Source: Rhodoluna limnophila
GTDB lineage: Bacteria > Actinomycetota > Actinomycetes > Actinomycetales > Microbacteriaceae
Assembly (NCBI RefSeq): GCF_005845365.1
Contig: NZ_CP040509.1
Location: 620,001 to 684,000 of the forward strand
Direction of reading: 5' to 3'
DNA length: 64,000 nt
Shown: positions 39,106 through 48,204 of the stretch, piece after piece
How positions within the stretch are numbered: the stretch's first letter is position 1
Layout of the letters: every line of letters starts with the position of its first letter
Notes under the pieces: model-generated
Seen by the model: only the letters and a program-made list of their open reading frames with translations
The model's database searches: none
What the model was told of the DNA's origin: nothing
Translations under genes and position numbers: made by a program

Positions 39106-39106
39106 G

Positions 39107-40309
39107 TTAGTCGCGAGAATCGAAAGACTTAAGTACTTCTGGGATGCTGGCGAGGTAACTGTGCAGGTTGCGCTTGGTCTCCTCCAGTGAGTCTCCGCCG
39201 AACTTCTCCAATACCGAATTGGCCAAAACAAGTGCAACCATGGCCTCAGCAACCACACCGGCTGCTGGCACAGCGCACACGTCTGATCGCTGGTGGTGCG
39301 CCTTTGCTGCTTCGCCGGTTGCAACGTCGATGGTGGCCAAAGCCTTAGGGATTGTCGAAATTGGCTTCATTGCAGCACGGACGCGAAGAACTTCGCCGTT
39401 GCTCATTCCGCCCTCAATACCACCTGCGCGGTGAGACAAGCGGCGAACTACGCCCTGGCCATCGCGCTCAATCTCATCGTGTGCGACCGAGCCGCGGCGG
39501 CGCGCGGTTTCAAATCCGTCGCCAACTTCAACGCCCTTGATCGCCTGGATTCCCATCAGTGCAGCGGCCAGTTGCGCGTCGAGGCGGCGATCCCAGTGAA
39601 CAAAAGTTCCAAGGCCTGGTGGAAGGCCGTAGACCAAAGTCTCTACTACGCCACCAAGAGTGTCTCCGTCCTTGTGGCACTCGTCAACCTCGGCCACCAT
39701 GGCAGCCGAAACCTCTGGATTGAAGGCGCGCATAGGGTCTTGATCGATAGCGAAAATGTCGTCAGGGGTTGGAACCGGTAGGTCGCTGCTGGCCATAACT
39801 GGTCCAATGCCGACCGTGTGAGTGATCAGGCGAATACCAAGCTCGTTCAGGAAGCTTGAAGCGACGGCTCCCAAAGCCACGCGTGCCGCAGTTTCGCGTG
39901 CGCTGGCACGCTCTAGTACTGGGCGGCTGTCGAGGAATCCGTACTTCTGCATACCGGTGAAGTCAGCGTGGCCAGGTCGAGGTCTAGTCAACGCCTCGGC
40001 GCGGGCGCCGGTAAGTTTGTCGGCGGCTACAGGGTCGGCTGACATTACGTCCTGCCACTTTGGCCACTCAGTATTTGCAACGGTGATCGCTACCGGTCCG
40101 CCCATGGTGAATCCGTGTCTTACTCCACCAGAGAGTGAGACCTCATCCTGCTCGAACTTCATTCGGGCGCCACGACCATAACCAAGGCGGCGTCGCGCAA
40201 GTGCGTCCGCGACATCTGAGGTGGTGATCGGTACTCCGGCTGGCAGGCCTTCTAGAACGGCAACGAGCTCAGGCCCGTGCGACTCCCCTGCGGTGATCCA
40301 ACGTAACAT
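39107..40309 (-). CDS. aroC: Chorismate synthase
   Basis: 400-residue FMN-dependent enzyme making chorismate, the substrate of TrpE in this window. Signatures: [34 protein letters not shown] and [15 protein letters not shown]. Start ATG 40309. It lies 45 bp behind aroE. Confidence 0.98.
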   Translation of the reverse strand: MLRWITAGESHGPELVAVLEGLPAGVPITTSDVADALARRRLGYGRGARMKFEQDEVSLSGGVRHGFTMGGPVAITVANTEWPKWQDVMSADPVAADKLTGARAEALTRPRPGHADFTGMQKYGFLDSRPVLERASARETAARVALGAVASSFLNELGIRLITHTVGIGPVMASSDLPVPTPDDIFAIDQDPMRAFNPEVSAAMVAEVDECHKDGDTLGGVVETLVYGLPPGLGTFVHWDRRLDAQLAAALMGIQAIKGVEVGDGFETARRRGSVAHDEIERDGQGVVRRLSHRAGGIEGGMSNGEVLRVRAAMKPISTIPKALATIDVATGEAAKAHHQRSDVCAVPAAGVVAEAMVALVLANSVLEKFGGDSLEETKRNLHSYLASIPEVLKSFDSRD

Positions 40310-40354
40310 TCGTCAATTCTCTCACAGGTGTTGCACAGTTCGGTTAGGTGAACC

Positions 40355-41197
40355 CTAATCAGATACCGAACGGCGCATAGCCTCGACTACAGCAATTTCA
40401 TTTGGCAACTCTTGTGACGGGTTGCCGCTCCTAAAGATGCGAATTTGTGCCACTGCCTGCCAAATGAGCATCTCAAAACCGCTCGCAACCTGGCCGCCAC
40501 GATTGATCCAAAGTGAAGCAATTTTGCTCGGCCATGGGCTGTAGGCAACATCTAGGAGTAAGCCATTCGGCTTCCAAAGGCTAAGGTTTTCGAGTTCTTC
40601 AGCCTGAGCGTCCATCGCGTGGGCTGGGACGGTGCTGACAACCAAATCGGCTGACGCGATTGTGTTGACCAGTCCCCAAATTCTCGAAGTCTTTAGCCCC
40701 AGGGATTTAGCAAAATTCAAGAGCTCTTTGCGAGTTTGGGGATTACGTGCATGGACTTTTACTTTTGAACCCGGTGCAAGCTTGGCAATGGCGGCGATTG
40801 CCGAGGTTGCCGTTGCACCTGACCCGATAACCAAACTCGTATTGATTGGCGTGGAGGTTCGTTCTCGCACAGCCTGGTAGATACCGAACACGTCAGTGTT
40901 GTAACCATGCCAAGTGCCATTTTCGTCGCGGACCAGCGTGTTGGTAGCGCCGGTCTGCTTAGCAAATTCGTCTAGGTCGTCGGCAAACCTCGTGGCTTCT
41001 TCCTTCAGGGGCATGGTTACGCTGAAGCCATCCCAAGGCTCCTCTAAACCACCGATAAAGGTGCGAAGAAAGCCTTTATTTACCTCTGCCCTGCCGTAAG
41101 CCCAATCCTCACCAAGCACCCGATAAGCAGCTAGGTGGATTGTTGGAGACTTTGAATGCTCAATTGGTTGCCCTAGGACGGCAAATTTCTTACTCAT
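40355..41197 (-). CDS. aroE: Shikimate dehydrogenase
   Basis: 280-residue NADPH enzyme reducing dehydroshikimate. Substrate-binding HSKSPTIH, catalytic Lys in VTMPLKEEA, nucleotide loop VIGSGATATSA; near the C-terminus FEMLIWQAVAQ is conserved. It overlaps mltG by 8 nt (ATGAGTAA), a common actinobacterial pairing. Confidence 0.95.
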   Translation of the reverse strand: MSKKFAVLGQPIEHSKSPTIHLAAYRVLGEDWAYGRAEVNKGFLRTFIGGLEEPWDGFSVTMPLKEEATRFADDLDEFAKQTGATNTLVRDENGTWHGYNTDVFGIYQAVRERTSTPINTSLVIGSGATATSAIAAIAKLAPGSKVKVHARNPQTRKELLNFAKSLGLKTSRIWGLVNTIASADLVVSTVPAHAMDAQAEELENLSLWKPNGLLLDVAYSPWPSKIASLWINRGGQVASGFEMLIWQAVAQIRIFRSGNPSQELPNEIAVVEAMRRSVSD

Positions 41198-42239
41198 ATT
41201 CAGGGTTTTCCTTCATCCAAGCCAACCATTGTGCAACGGCTCGCTCGTGCTCGGCCAGGGTCTCACTGAAGACTGTTTCTCCGGTCTCAAGATTAATGGT
41301 GCAGAAGTAGAACCAGTCACCGTCGGCAGGATTCAGCGCAGCATCAATTGCCAATGCTCCCGGCGCACTAATTGGTCCTATTGGAAGACCTGGATACAAG
41401 TAGGTGTTGTATCCGTTGTCGTCGGCACGCTCTTCATCGGTGGTGCTCACGGTGTTGCCACCAACGCCATAGCTGACTGTGGCATCTGATTGAAACGCCA
41501 TGTTGGCATTGAGGCGATTGTAAAAAGTTCTAGACACTTTGAAGAAATCAGGCTCGAGGCGCGCTTCTTTTTGAATGATTGAGGCCATGGTCAGAATCTC
41601 GTGAACCTCCTCTGCTGGAATGTCAAAGCGGTCGATTTCCTGATTCATTCGGTCAACCATCGCCTGCAAAATGCTCTGCGCGGATTCATTCGGGCCGAAC
41701 GAATATGTGGCCGGAAATAGGTAACCCTCGATACTTGGCAAATTTGCCGAAAGCCCAAATAATTCTGGCTGTTCGAATAGGTCCTGGAATTCAGCAAGTG
41801 GAATACCGGTGTCTGTGCTGAGCGTCTTAAAGATCACCGATGCTCGGAGCCCCTCGCGAATAATCGTGCGATTGGCTACAACACTACTTGGGTCGGCTAA
41901 TGCGGCTAGCGCTTGGCTCGAACTCATCTGAAGCTTGAGCCGATAGGTGCCAGGGTAAAAACTTGGATTAGTCTCGAGGATTAGCTTGTAGGTGGTCTGA
42001 AAGCTTTTGACAACTCCAGCATCCACCAAGGCTTGGGCCACATCTGAGCCATCAAAACCTTCTTCGATGGTGATGAGCGCCTCGCCTTGACCAGGACCTG
42101 GGAAATCGTTTCCTAAAATTTGTTCAATACCGGCTCGGATAGCGCCACGGTTTGCATATGCGGTGATACCGCCCAATACCAAGGCCAGAACAGCGATGGC
42201 GGCGATTATCCGGCGACGGATAAAGGTCTTATTAGTCAT
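41190..42239 (-). CDS. mltG: Endolytic murein transglycosylase MltG
   Basis: 349-residue membrane-anchored lytic transglycosylase that cuts new glycan strands and sets their length. A positively charged start (KTFIRRR) precedes one transmembrane helix (about 11-29), then a LysM-like domain and the catalytic domain: EGYLFPATY (171-179), catalytic Glu225 in IIQKEA, SDATVSYG and YNTYLYPGLPIGPISAPG. ATG 42239 overlaps the ruvX stop by 8 nt; a TTG just before is the alternative. GAGGA lies upstream. Confidence 0.95.
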   Translation of the reverse strand: MTNKTFIRRRIIAAIAVLALVLGGITAYANRGAIRAGIEQILGNDFPGPGQGEALITIEEGFDGSDVAQALVDAGVVKSFQTTYKLILETNPSFYPGTYRLKLQMSSSQALAALADPSSVVANRTIIREGLRASVIFKTLSTDTGIPLAEFQDLFEQPELFGLSANLPSIEGYLFPATYSFGPNESAQSILQAMVDRMNQEIDRFDIPAEEVHEILTMASIIQKEARLEPDFFKVSRTFYNRLNANMAFQSDATVSYGVGGNTVSTTDEERADDNGYNTYLYPGLPIGPISAPGALAIDAALNPADGDWFYFCTINLETGETVFSETLAEHERAVAQWLAWMKENPEYE

Positions 42240-42699
42240 CAAGGTCCTCTAAAGATTTGCCAGCATATTCGCCGGTACTGCGCTCGATCTGCAGGGCGTT
42301 CTCCAAGATTACTGTCGCCGCAACCTGATCAATGATTTTTCGGCCATTCTTCGAATTTTTACCAGATGCACGCAAAGCGGCAGTCGCCGAAACGGTAGTT
42401 AGTCTTTCATCGATAAACCGTACCGGGCAGTCAACCATGTTTTGAAGCGTTGCTCCAAATTGGATTGCATCCTGGGTCGAGGCGGTGTGGTTACCGGCCA
42501 TGTTAAGCGGAAGACCAACGTAAATTACCACCAGGTCTTCCCCATCGGTAAGTTTCAAAACCTCTTTGCAGCTGTCCTCCAGAGATTCTTTGCGAACGGC
42601 ATTACCCAGCCCTGAAGCCAAGATCGCATGGAAGTCACTGATAGCAACGCCCACCCGGACGGTTCCAACGTCGACGCCAAGTCGGCGACCGCTAAGCAC
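42232..42699 (-). CDS. ruvX: Putative Holliday junction resolvase RuvX (YqgF)
   Basis: 155-residue RNase H-fold protein. GVDVGTVRVGVAISD with the first acidic residue, VGLPLNMAGNHT, and DERLTT with further acidic residues are canonical. The family is linked to 16S rRNA maturation as well as DNA junctions. GTG start shares one base with the alaS stop. Confidence 0.93.
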   Translation of the reverse strand: MLSGRRLGVDVGTVRVGVAISDFHAILASGLGNAVRKESLEDSCKEVLKLTDGEDLVVIYVGLPLNMAGNHTASTQDAIQFGATLQNMVDCPVRFIDERLTTVSATAALRASGKNSKNGRKIIDQVAATVILENALQIERSTGEYAGKSLEDLDD

Positions 42700-45356
42700 T
42701 ATGCGTTCAACGCTCCGCGGATGGCAGCAATAGCCTCCGAGATTTGGCTCGAATCGGCGCCACCGCCCTGGGCTAGGTCATCCTTGCCGCCTCCGCCGCC
42801 GCCGAGCACCGCACTTGCTGCTCGAACAAGTGCTCCGGCCTTGTGGCCAGCAGTCCTTGCAGATTCGGTGGTCGCCACAACAAGCATCGGTTTGTCAGAT
42901 ACCTCGCCGAACAGGGCAATCACAGATGATGAACCGTTTACCTTGTCACGAATCTTCGTGGCCAAAGTTCTAAGGTCGTCCACTGAACCCAGCTGTCCAA
43001 GATCGGCTGAGATAAAGCTCGTTCCTGCAATCCGCTCGGCAGACTCGATCAAAGCAGGAATTTGTTCTGCCAGTTGACCGGCCTGCAGCGAAGCAATCTT
43101 GCGCTGTGCGGCTTTCAACTCATCGATAGCCGAAGCAAGTTTCTCTTCTAGGTTTTCTTTTGGAGTTTTTAGCGCATCTGTCAGTCTTGCAACGAGTGCG
43201 CGTTCGCTGGCCAGGCTACGGAATGCCTCGATACCAACCAGAGCTTCCAATCTGCGGGAACCAGATCCAACTGAAGCCTCGCCAATTAGCGATACCAAAC
43301 CAATTTGAGCGCTTCGAGAAACGTGGGTTCCACCGCAAAGCTCGCGTGACCAAGGGCCACCGATTTGAACCACACGAACCTGTTCATCGTAGGTTTCACC
43401 GAATAGAGCCACGGCACCCCACTCGCGAGCCTCAGACAATTCCATTAGCTGGGCGCTAACAGCTAGGTCTCCGCGGATGGCTAGGTTGGTGACCTCTTCA
43501 ATTTCAGACTTAGTCTCAAGGCTGAGTGCCTGAGCCCATGAGAAGTCAAGACGCAAGTAGCCAGGCTTGTTATAAGAACCGCTTTGCAACGCGGTAGGGC
43601 CAAGCACCTGGCGAAGTGCTGCGTGCACCACATGGGTACCAGAGTGTGCCTGACAGGCGCCAAGGCGCCATTCTGCATCTACTTCAGTTTGAAGTTTTTG
43701 ACCGACCTCAACCTGGCCTTCGCGAACCAAAACCTTGTGGCTGATTAGTCCCTTAACCGGCTTTTGCACATCCAGTACTTCGAGCCTTACGCCAGATCCG
43801 ACGATGAAACCAGCATCTGAATCCTGGCCGCCAGATTCCGCATAGAAAGATGTCTCGTCGAGGATTACTTCGGCGATCTGACCCTGCGTTGCGATGCGAG
43901 CATCTGCGCCGTCAACGATGAGTCCTAGAACAGAGCCTTCAGTTGCTAGTTGCTCGTATCCGGTGAACTTGGTTACACCCATAGCTCGGAAAGCTGAGTA
44001 AACAGAAAGGTCGGTGCCACCGAGCTTCTTTTCGCGTGCGTCGGCCTTGGCGCGGTCGCGCTGTTCAGCCATCAAAGCCTTGAATCCATCTCTATCAACC
44101 GTGAGGCCTGCCTCTTCGGCAATTTCAAGTGTTAGATCGATAGGAAAACCATAGGTGTCGTGCAACAGGAACGCTGCGTCACCGGCAAGCTGCTTTGATC
44201 CGCTGCTCTTTACTTCATCAAGCGCCTGGTCGAGGAATACGGTTCCTGCAGAAAGAGTACGAAGGAAGGTTTCTTCCTCAGCAATTGCAACTCTAAGAAT
44301 GCGCTCGAATTCGAGCTCTAGCTCTGGGTATGCAGCCTTCATTGCGTCTTTAGACACTGGGAAGAGGTGTCCGAAAGTTGGTTTCTCGACACCAAGTAGG
44401 CGCATGGCGCGCACGGTTCGGCGAAGCAAACGGCGCAGAACGTAGCCACGGCCATCGTTAGCCGGCGTTACACCGTCACCGATGAGCATCAGTGCTGAAC
44501 GAACGTGGTCGGCGACAACACGAAGACGAACATCATCTTCAGTGTTTGCACCGTAGTTTTTACCTGAAAGTTTTGCTGCTAGGTCGAGAACCGGACGAAC
44601 CTGGTCGATCTCATAAAGGTTCTCAACGCCCTGCATCAAGAATGCAACGCGTTCGAGACCCATTCCTGTGTCGATGTTCTTCTTCGGAAGTTCACCGAGG
44701 ATCTCGAAGCTGTCTTTGCCAGTTCCCTGGCCGCGTTCGTACTGCATGAAAACTAGGTTCCAGATCTCGATGTATCGATCTTCATCGGCCTCTGGGCCAC
44801 CCTCACGACCGTAAGCTGGGCCGCGGTCGTAGTAAATTTCAGAACAAGGTCCCGCTGGACCTGGCTGCCCAGTAGACCAGTAGTTGTCCTTCATCCCGCG
44901 GCGCTGAATGCGCTCCATTGGAATGCCGGCTACATCGCGCCAGATCTGAATTGACTCGTCGTCATCTTGGAAAACGGTAACCCAGAGGAGCTGCGGGTCA
45001 AGCCCCAAGCAACCGCTCTCAACCGAACCAGTCAAAAACTCCCAAGCAAAAGCAATAGCTTCAGGCTTGAAGTAATCACCGAATGAAAAGTTTCCGTTCA
45101 TCTGGAAGAAGGTTCCGTGACGGGTGGTCTTGCCGACCTCTTCAATGTCGAGTGTGCGAACGCACTTCTGAACACTGGTTGCTCTTGGGTATGGCGCTGG
45201 CACAAGTCCACTCATATACGGGATGAATGGAACCATACCTGCAACGGTGAAGAGGAGAGACGGGTCCTCGCTGATTAGCGAAGCCGAAGGAACTACCGTG
45301 TGACCTTTATTTTCGAAAAAATCAAGCCAGCGGCGACGAATCTCTGCCGTCTGCAC
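42699..45356 (-). CDS. alaS: Alanyl-tRNA synthetase
   Basis: 885-residue class II synthetase: catalytic core (LLFTVAGMVPFIPY, TSVQKCVRT, FFQMNGNFSFGDYFK), tRNA-recognition domain, editing domain with SGTHVVHAAL and CGGTHVS (zinc ligands), and a C-terminal domain with a Gly-rich loop (GGGGGKDDLAQGGG). GTG start. It follows the 75-residue membrane protein with one base between. Confidence 0.98.
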   Translation of the reverse strand: MQTAEIRRRWLDFFENKGHTVVPSASLISEDPSLLFTVAGMVPFIPYMSGLVPAPYPRATSVQKCVRTLDIEEVGKTTRHGTFFQMNGNFSFGDYFKPEAIAFAWEFLTGSVESGCLGLDPQLLWVTVFQDDDESIQIWRDVAGIPMERIQRRGMKDNYWSTGQPGPAGPCSEIYYDRGPAYGREGGPEADEDRYIEIWNLVFMQYERGQGTGKDSFEILGELPKKNIDTGMGLERVAFLMQGVENLYEIDQVRPVLDLAAKLSGKNYGANTEDDVRLRVVADHVRSALMLIGDGVTPANDGRGYVLRRLLRRTVRAMRLLGVEKPTFGHLFPVSKDAMKAAYPELELEFERILRVAIAEEETFLRTLSAGTVFLDQALDEVKSSGSKQLAGDAAFLLHDTYGFPIDLTLEIAEEAGLTVDRDGFKALMAEQRDRAKADAREKKLGGTDLSVYSAFRAMGVTKFTGYEQLATEGSVLGLIVDGADARIATQGQIAEVILDETSFYAESGGQDSDAGFIVGSGVRLEVLDVQKPVKGLISHKVLVREGQVEVGQKLQTEVDAEWRLGACQAHSGTHVVHAALRQVLGPTALQSGSYNKPGYLRLDFSWAQALSLETKSEIEEVTNLAIRGDLAVSAQLMELSEAREWGAVALFGETYDEQVRVVQIGGPWSRELCGGTHVSRSAQIGLVSLIGEASVGSGSRRLEALVGIEAFRSLASERALVARLTDALKTPKENLEEKLASAIDELKAAQRKIASLQAGQLAEQIPALIESAERIAGTSFISADLGQLGSVDDLRTLATKIRDKVNGSSSVIALFGEVSDKPMLVVATTESARTAGHKAGALVRAASAVLGGGGGGKDDLAQGGGADSSQISEAIAAIRGALNA

Positions 45357-45357
45357 G

Positions 45358-45585
45358 TTAGATTTCGGTTGGCTGTGAAGCCGAGGTAGTGCCTGAATCT
45401 TTAGCGCGCTGAGTGTTCAACTCGGCCGAACGCTCGTTGAAGCCTTCAGTCACGTAGGCACCAAATTCGCGAGCCTTCTGAGTGTATTCCTCAACCAAAG
45501 CAGCAGCCTTTGGGTTTTCTTTGATTTGCTTTGCCGCGGCAAGGCCAGCGGCAGTGCCAACTACGAACCAGAAAAATTTCTTCAT
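45358..45585 (-). CDS. Small conserved membrane-associated protein
   Basis: 75 residues: an N-terminal hydrophobic segment (about 3-19, MKKFFWFVVGTAAGLAA), then a charged helical region and a polar tail. Not recognised beyond a typical small actinobacterial protein encoded between the DUF948 gene and alaS. It follows that gene by 8 nt and alaS by one base, so it is co-expressed. Possibly an envelope scaffold; this is a guess from topology. Confidence 0.75.
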   Translation of the reverse strand: MKKFFWFVVGTAAGLAAAKQIKENPKAAALVEEYTQKAREFGAYVTEGFNERSAELNTQRAKDSGTTSASQPTEI

Positions 45586-45593
45586 GAGGTGAC

Positions 45594-45944
45594 CTACTTC
45601 TTTTTACCTAGAAAGGTGCTTCGAAGAGTCTGGGTGAGTCCAGCGATCTTCGCTAGTGGTGAACCGACGGTAGCTGAAAAAACTGCAACCAACGAGCTGA
45701 TGTTAGAGCTAACTTCTGCAACGTTTTCAGTTATGACATCGATCTTATTCAACTGCTTGTTTGTGGCAGTGACAGTTTCGGTGAGTTCAGACAGCAGTGG
45801 AGCCACGCTCTCGTTGAGATCTCGGATTGAAGTCCGAGTCTCATCAAGAACACGCCCGAGCTTGAGCAGAGGCACAGCAATAAAAATCACAAGCAAGACG
45901 AAACCGCCTGCTGCAATAAGTGCTGCTATGTCTCCACCGCTCAT
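45594..45944 (-). CDS. DUF948-type membrane protein
   Basis: 116 residues: N-terminal transmembrane helix (about 6-27), then a long amphipathic coiled-coil-like region (about 30-85) and a basic end (FLGKKK). It matches the DUF948 family; cellular role unknown. It sits between rpsD and the small membrane protein, 21 nt behind rpsD. Confidence 0.82.
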   Translation of the reverse strand: MSGGDIAALIAAGGFVLLVIFIAVPLLKLGRVLDETRTSIRDLNESVAPLLSELTETVTATNKQLNKIDVITENVAEVSSNISSLVAVFSATVGSPLAKIAGLTQTLRSTFLGKKK

Positions 45945-45965
45945 CTGAATCCCCTTTACTAAAAA

Positions 45966-46595
45966 TTATCGAGCAGCGTAGTACTCAACAACAAGCTGAA
46001 CTTCACAGGTAACTGGAACTTCAGCGCGCTTTGGACGACGAACTAGAGTCGCGTGAAGCTTGTCTAGTGATACGTCTAGGTAGCCAGGAACTGGAGGTAG
46101 TACATCAACGTGACCGCCAGCAGCCGCAACCTGGAAAGGCTCGGTTGATTCTGACTTCTCGTGGACGTGTACTAGCTGTCCAGGCTTTACGCGGAATGAT
46201 GGGCGGTCAACGCGCTCACCATTCACAAGAATGTGACGGTGAACAACCATCTGACGTGCCTGAGCGATGGTGCGTGCGAAACCTGCGCGCAGAACAATCG
46301 CGTCTAGACGCATCTCAAGCAGCTCAACTAGGTTTTCACCGGTTAGGCCCTCGGCACGCTTTGCTTCCTGGAAGGTCTTGCGAAGCTGAGCCTCACGAAT
46401 ACCATACTGGGCGCGTAGACGCTGCTTCTCGCGAAGACGAACGGCGTAGTCGCTGTCAGCCTTCTTCTTGGTGCGACCGTGCTCACCTGGAGCGTATGGA
46501 CGCTTCTCAAGGTACTTAGCGGCCTTTGGTGTTAGGGCAATGCCCAGCGCGCGAGACAAACGAGTCTTGCTGCGAGTACGTGTGGTTTTAGACAC
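45966..46595 (-). CDS. rpsD: 30S ribosomal protein S4
   Basis: 209-residue 16S rRNA-binding protein that starts 30S assembly. RPYAPGEHG, REKQRLRAQYG and the S4 RNA-binding domain LVELLEMRLDAIVLRAGFA, RQMVVHRHILVNG. The N-terminal zinc-binding Cys residues of the C+ form are absent. GTG start with AAAGGAAG upstream. It sits alone from other ribosomal genes, behind its own promoter and a folded leader of about 155 nt. Confidence 0.97.
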   Translation of the reverse strand: MSKTTRTRSKTRLSRALGIALTPKAAKYLEKRPYAPGEHGRTKKKADSDYAVRLREKQRLRAQYGIREAQLRKTFQEAKRAEGLTGENLVELLEMRLDAIVLRAGFARTIAQARQMVVHRHILVNGERVDRPSFRVKPGQLVHVHEKSESTEPFQVAAAGGHVDVLPPVPGYLDVSLDKLHATLVRRPKRAEVPVTCEVQLVVEYYAAR

Positions 46596-46750
46596 GTCTT
46601 CCTTTCAATGAATCACGAGGATTCTCTATAGCGGTAAATGTTCACAAATTGGAGTTCATACGAACTCCTCTGCCACGGACCCCTTGGCTATACAGGGGTC
46701 GCACCGTGACGAGTACTCAAACAGCCGCGTTGAGCACTCCAGTCGGCAAC
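46596..46750 (-). promoter_or_regulatory. Structured leader of rpsD
   Basis: About 155 nt from the predicted start to the GTG. In minus-strand order: a hairpin at 46674-46708 (CACG, bulge GTGC, GACCCC, 11-nt loop, GGGGTC, CGTG), then a perfect 7-bp hairpin at 46651-46668 (GGAGTTC, loop GTAT, GAACTCC), then about 55 unpaired nt to the start codon. No T run follows, so neither is a terminator. Most other genes here have no long leader. It may be an S4-binding autoregulatory site; not a leader I recognise. Confidence 0.55.
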
Positions 46751-46756
46751 CTCTCA

Positions 46757-46785
46757 AGCCTAACAGTTCAGTGCCCGCAAGCCAA
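46757..46785 (-). promoter_or_regulatory. Candidate rpsD promoter
   Basis: TTGGCT (46780-46785), a 17-nt spacer and TAGGCT (46757-46762) on the minus strand, between the rarA stop and the folded leader. The same hexamers occur before polA. Predicted start near 46750. Confidence 0.5.
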
Positions 46786-46793
46786 GGACCCCG

Positions 46794-48134
46794 CTACTTT
46801 TTATTCCCACGGATGATTGAGCGCAGACGTGCCCAGCGGTCAACAAGATCTCTCTCAAAACCTATTTCTTTGGGTATGAAGTACTTTCGGCTGGCTACGC
46901 GGCGATCCAGGTAGTTTTGCTCGACCACTGACTTTGGATCATCGTGCGGATATACGTAGCCAACCCCAGCTCCTGAGCGCGCTGCACCCGCGTAGTTGGA
47001 GCTTCTCAGTGCCTTTGGAACTGGGCCAATTCGGCCACTTCTAATGTCCTCAAGTGCGGCATTTATAGCGTTGTAAGCGGAGTTCGATTTAGGTGCGAGG
47101 CTGAGATAAATTGTGCACTCGGCCAGCGGAATGCGCCCCTCCGGCATACCAACTTGGGAAACCATCTCGGCTGTAGCAACTGCCAGTTGAAGCGCCTGCG
47201 GATCTGCTAGGCCGATGTCCTCCGCGGCCAAGATCATCAAACGACGAGCAATAAACCTTGGATCCTCGCCTGCCTCGATCATTCGGGCTAGATAGTGAAT
47301 AGCGGCGTCGGCATCAGATCCTCGAACCGATTTTATGAAGGCGCTTATAACGTCGTAGTGTTGGTCGCCGTTTTTGTCATAGCGGACCAACGCCCGGTCA
47401 AGCGCTTGGCTGACAGCATCAAAATCAATTTCAGCCACCCCAGCGCCATCTCTGGCAGCTGCCGATGCGGCTGCGGCCTCAAGTATCGTGAGTGCCCTTC
47501 GAGCATCGCCGGTGGCAAGCTCAGCGATCTTTTGAATGACTGCGTCTGAAATCTCGAATTTTCCGCCCAGGCCTCTTTCATCGCTCACGGCTCGCGATAT
47601 CAGTACAACAAGATCGGTCTCCTCGAGCGCCTCGAGGGTGACTAAAAGGGAGCGAGAAAGGAGCGGGCTAATGACGCTGAAACTCGGGTTTTCAGTGGTG
47701 GCCGCAATTAGAACAATCCAGCCATTCTCGACTCCCGGCAACAGAGCATCCTGCTGCGCCTTCGAAAATCGATGTATTTCATCAAGGAAGAGGATTGTGC
47801 TGACGCCATACGTGTCGCGGTCAGCGCGCGCACGCTCCATAACCTCTCGAACGTCTTTGACCCCGGCAGAGATTGCACTCAGTTCGACAAATCGCCTTCC
47901 ACTTAGCCGGGCAACTACCTGTGCGAGAGTGGTTTTGCCGGTTCCCGGAGGCCCCCAGAGGATTACGGAAACGTTTGAGGCTCGCTCCCCCGATCGCGAA
48001 GGCGCAGCAAGTGCATTGAGCGGTTGCCCCGGACCCAAAATTTTCGACTGGCCGACTACTTCTTCGAGACTTATTGGTCTCATTCGAGCTGCCAGCGGCA
48101 TTGCGCCTGAATAGAACGATGACTGCTCCGACAT
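46794..48134 (-). CDS. rarA: Replication-associated recombination protein A (AAA+ ATPase)
   Basis: 446-residue AAA+ ATPase related to clamp-loader subunits and RuvB; acts at stalled forks. Walker A WGPPGTGKTT, Walker B LFLDEIHRF, sensor 1 AATTENP; C-terminal tetramerisation domain with AEDIGLADPQAL and YPHDD. The ATG lies 6 nt behind a TAGCCT -10-like hexamer, so the mRNA may be leaderless. Divergent from the cyclophilin gene. Confidence 0.96.
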   Translation of the reverse strand: MSEQSSFYSGAMPLAARMRPISLEEVVGQSKILGPGQPLNALAAPSRSGERASNVSVILWGPPGTGKTTLAQVVARLSGRRFVELSAISAGVKDVREVMERARADRDTYGVSTILFLDEIHRFSKAQQDALLPGVENGWIVLIAATTENPSFSVISPLLSRSLLVTLEALEETDLVVLISRAVSDERGLGGKFEISDAVIQKIAELATGDARRALTILEAAAASAAARDGAGVAEIDFDAVSQALDRALVRYDKNGDQHYDVISAFIKSVRGSDADAAIHYLARMIEAGEDPRFIARRLMILAAEDIGLADPQALQLAVATAEMVSQVGMPEGRIPLAECTIYLSLAPKSNSAYNAINAALEDIRSGRIGPVPKALRSSNYAGAARSGAGVGYVYPHDDPKSVVEQNYLDRRVASRKYFIPKEIGFERDLVDRWARLRSIIRGNKK

Positions 48135-48140
48135 GCTCTA

Positions 48141-48146
48141 AGGCTA
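48141..48146 (-). promoter_or_regulatory. Candidate rarA -10 element
   Basis: TAGCCT on the minus strand, 6 nt before the rarA ATG; this spacing puts the transcription start at the start codon. No clear -35. Confidence 0.35.
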
Positions 48147-48173
48147 GTCGATGGCCCTTGGGGTTTATCGAAG

Positions 48174-48179
48174 TAAAAT
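48174..48179 (+). promoter_or_regulatory. Candidate cyclophilin-gene -10 element
   Basis: TAAAAT on the plus strand, 25 nt before the TTG start and 15 nt before GGAGGA. A good -10 match in the 70-bp divergent gap; the -35 is unclear. It predicts a short leader that still contains the ribosome site. Confidence 0.45.
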
Positions 48180-48204
48180 CGAAGCTGACAACCTGGAGGA
48201 AACT

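Noticed and set aside
39293-39781. 162-codon open frame on the plus strand
   Set aside because: Antisense to aroC; no ribosome site or recognisable domain.
46031-46519. 162-codon open frame on the plus strand
   Set aside because: Antisense to rpsD, a highly conserved gene; no sign of independent coding.
47536-48114. 192-codon open frame on the plus strand
   Set aside because: Antisense to rarA; low-complexity Ser/Arg/Ala composition typical of a reverse-strand shadow.
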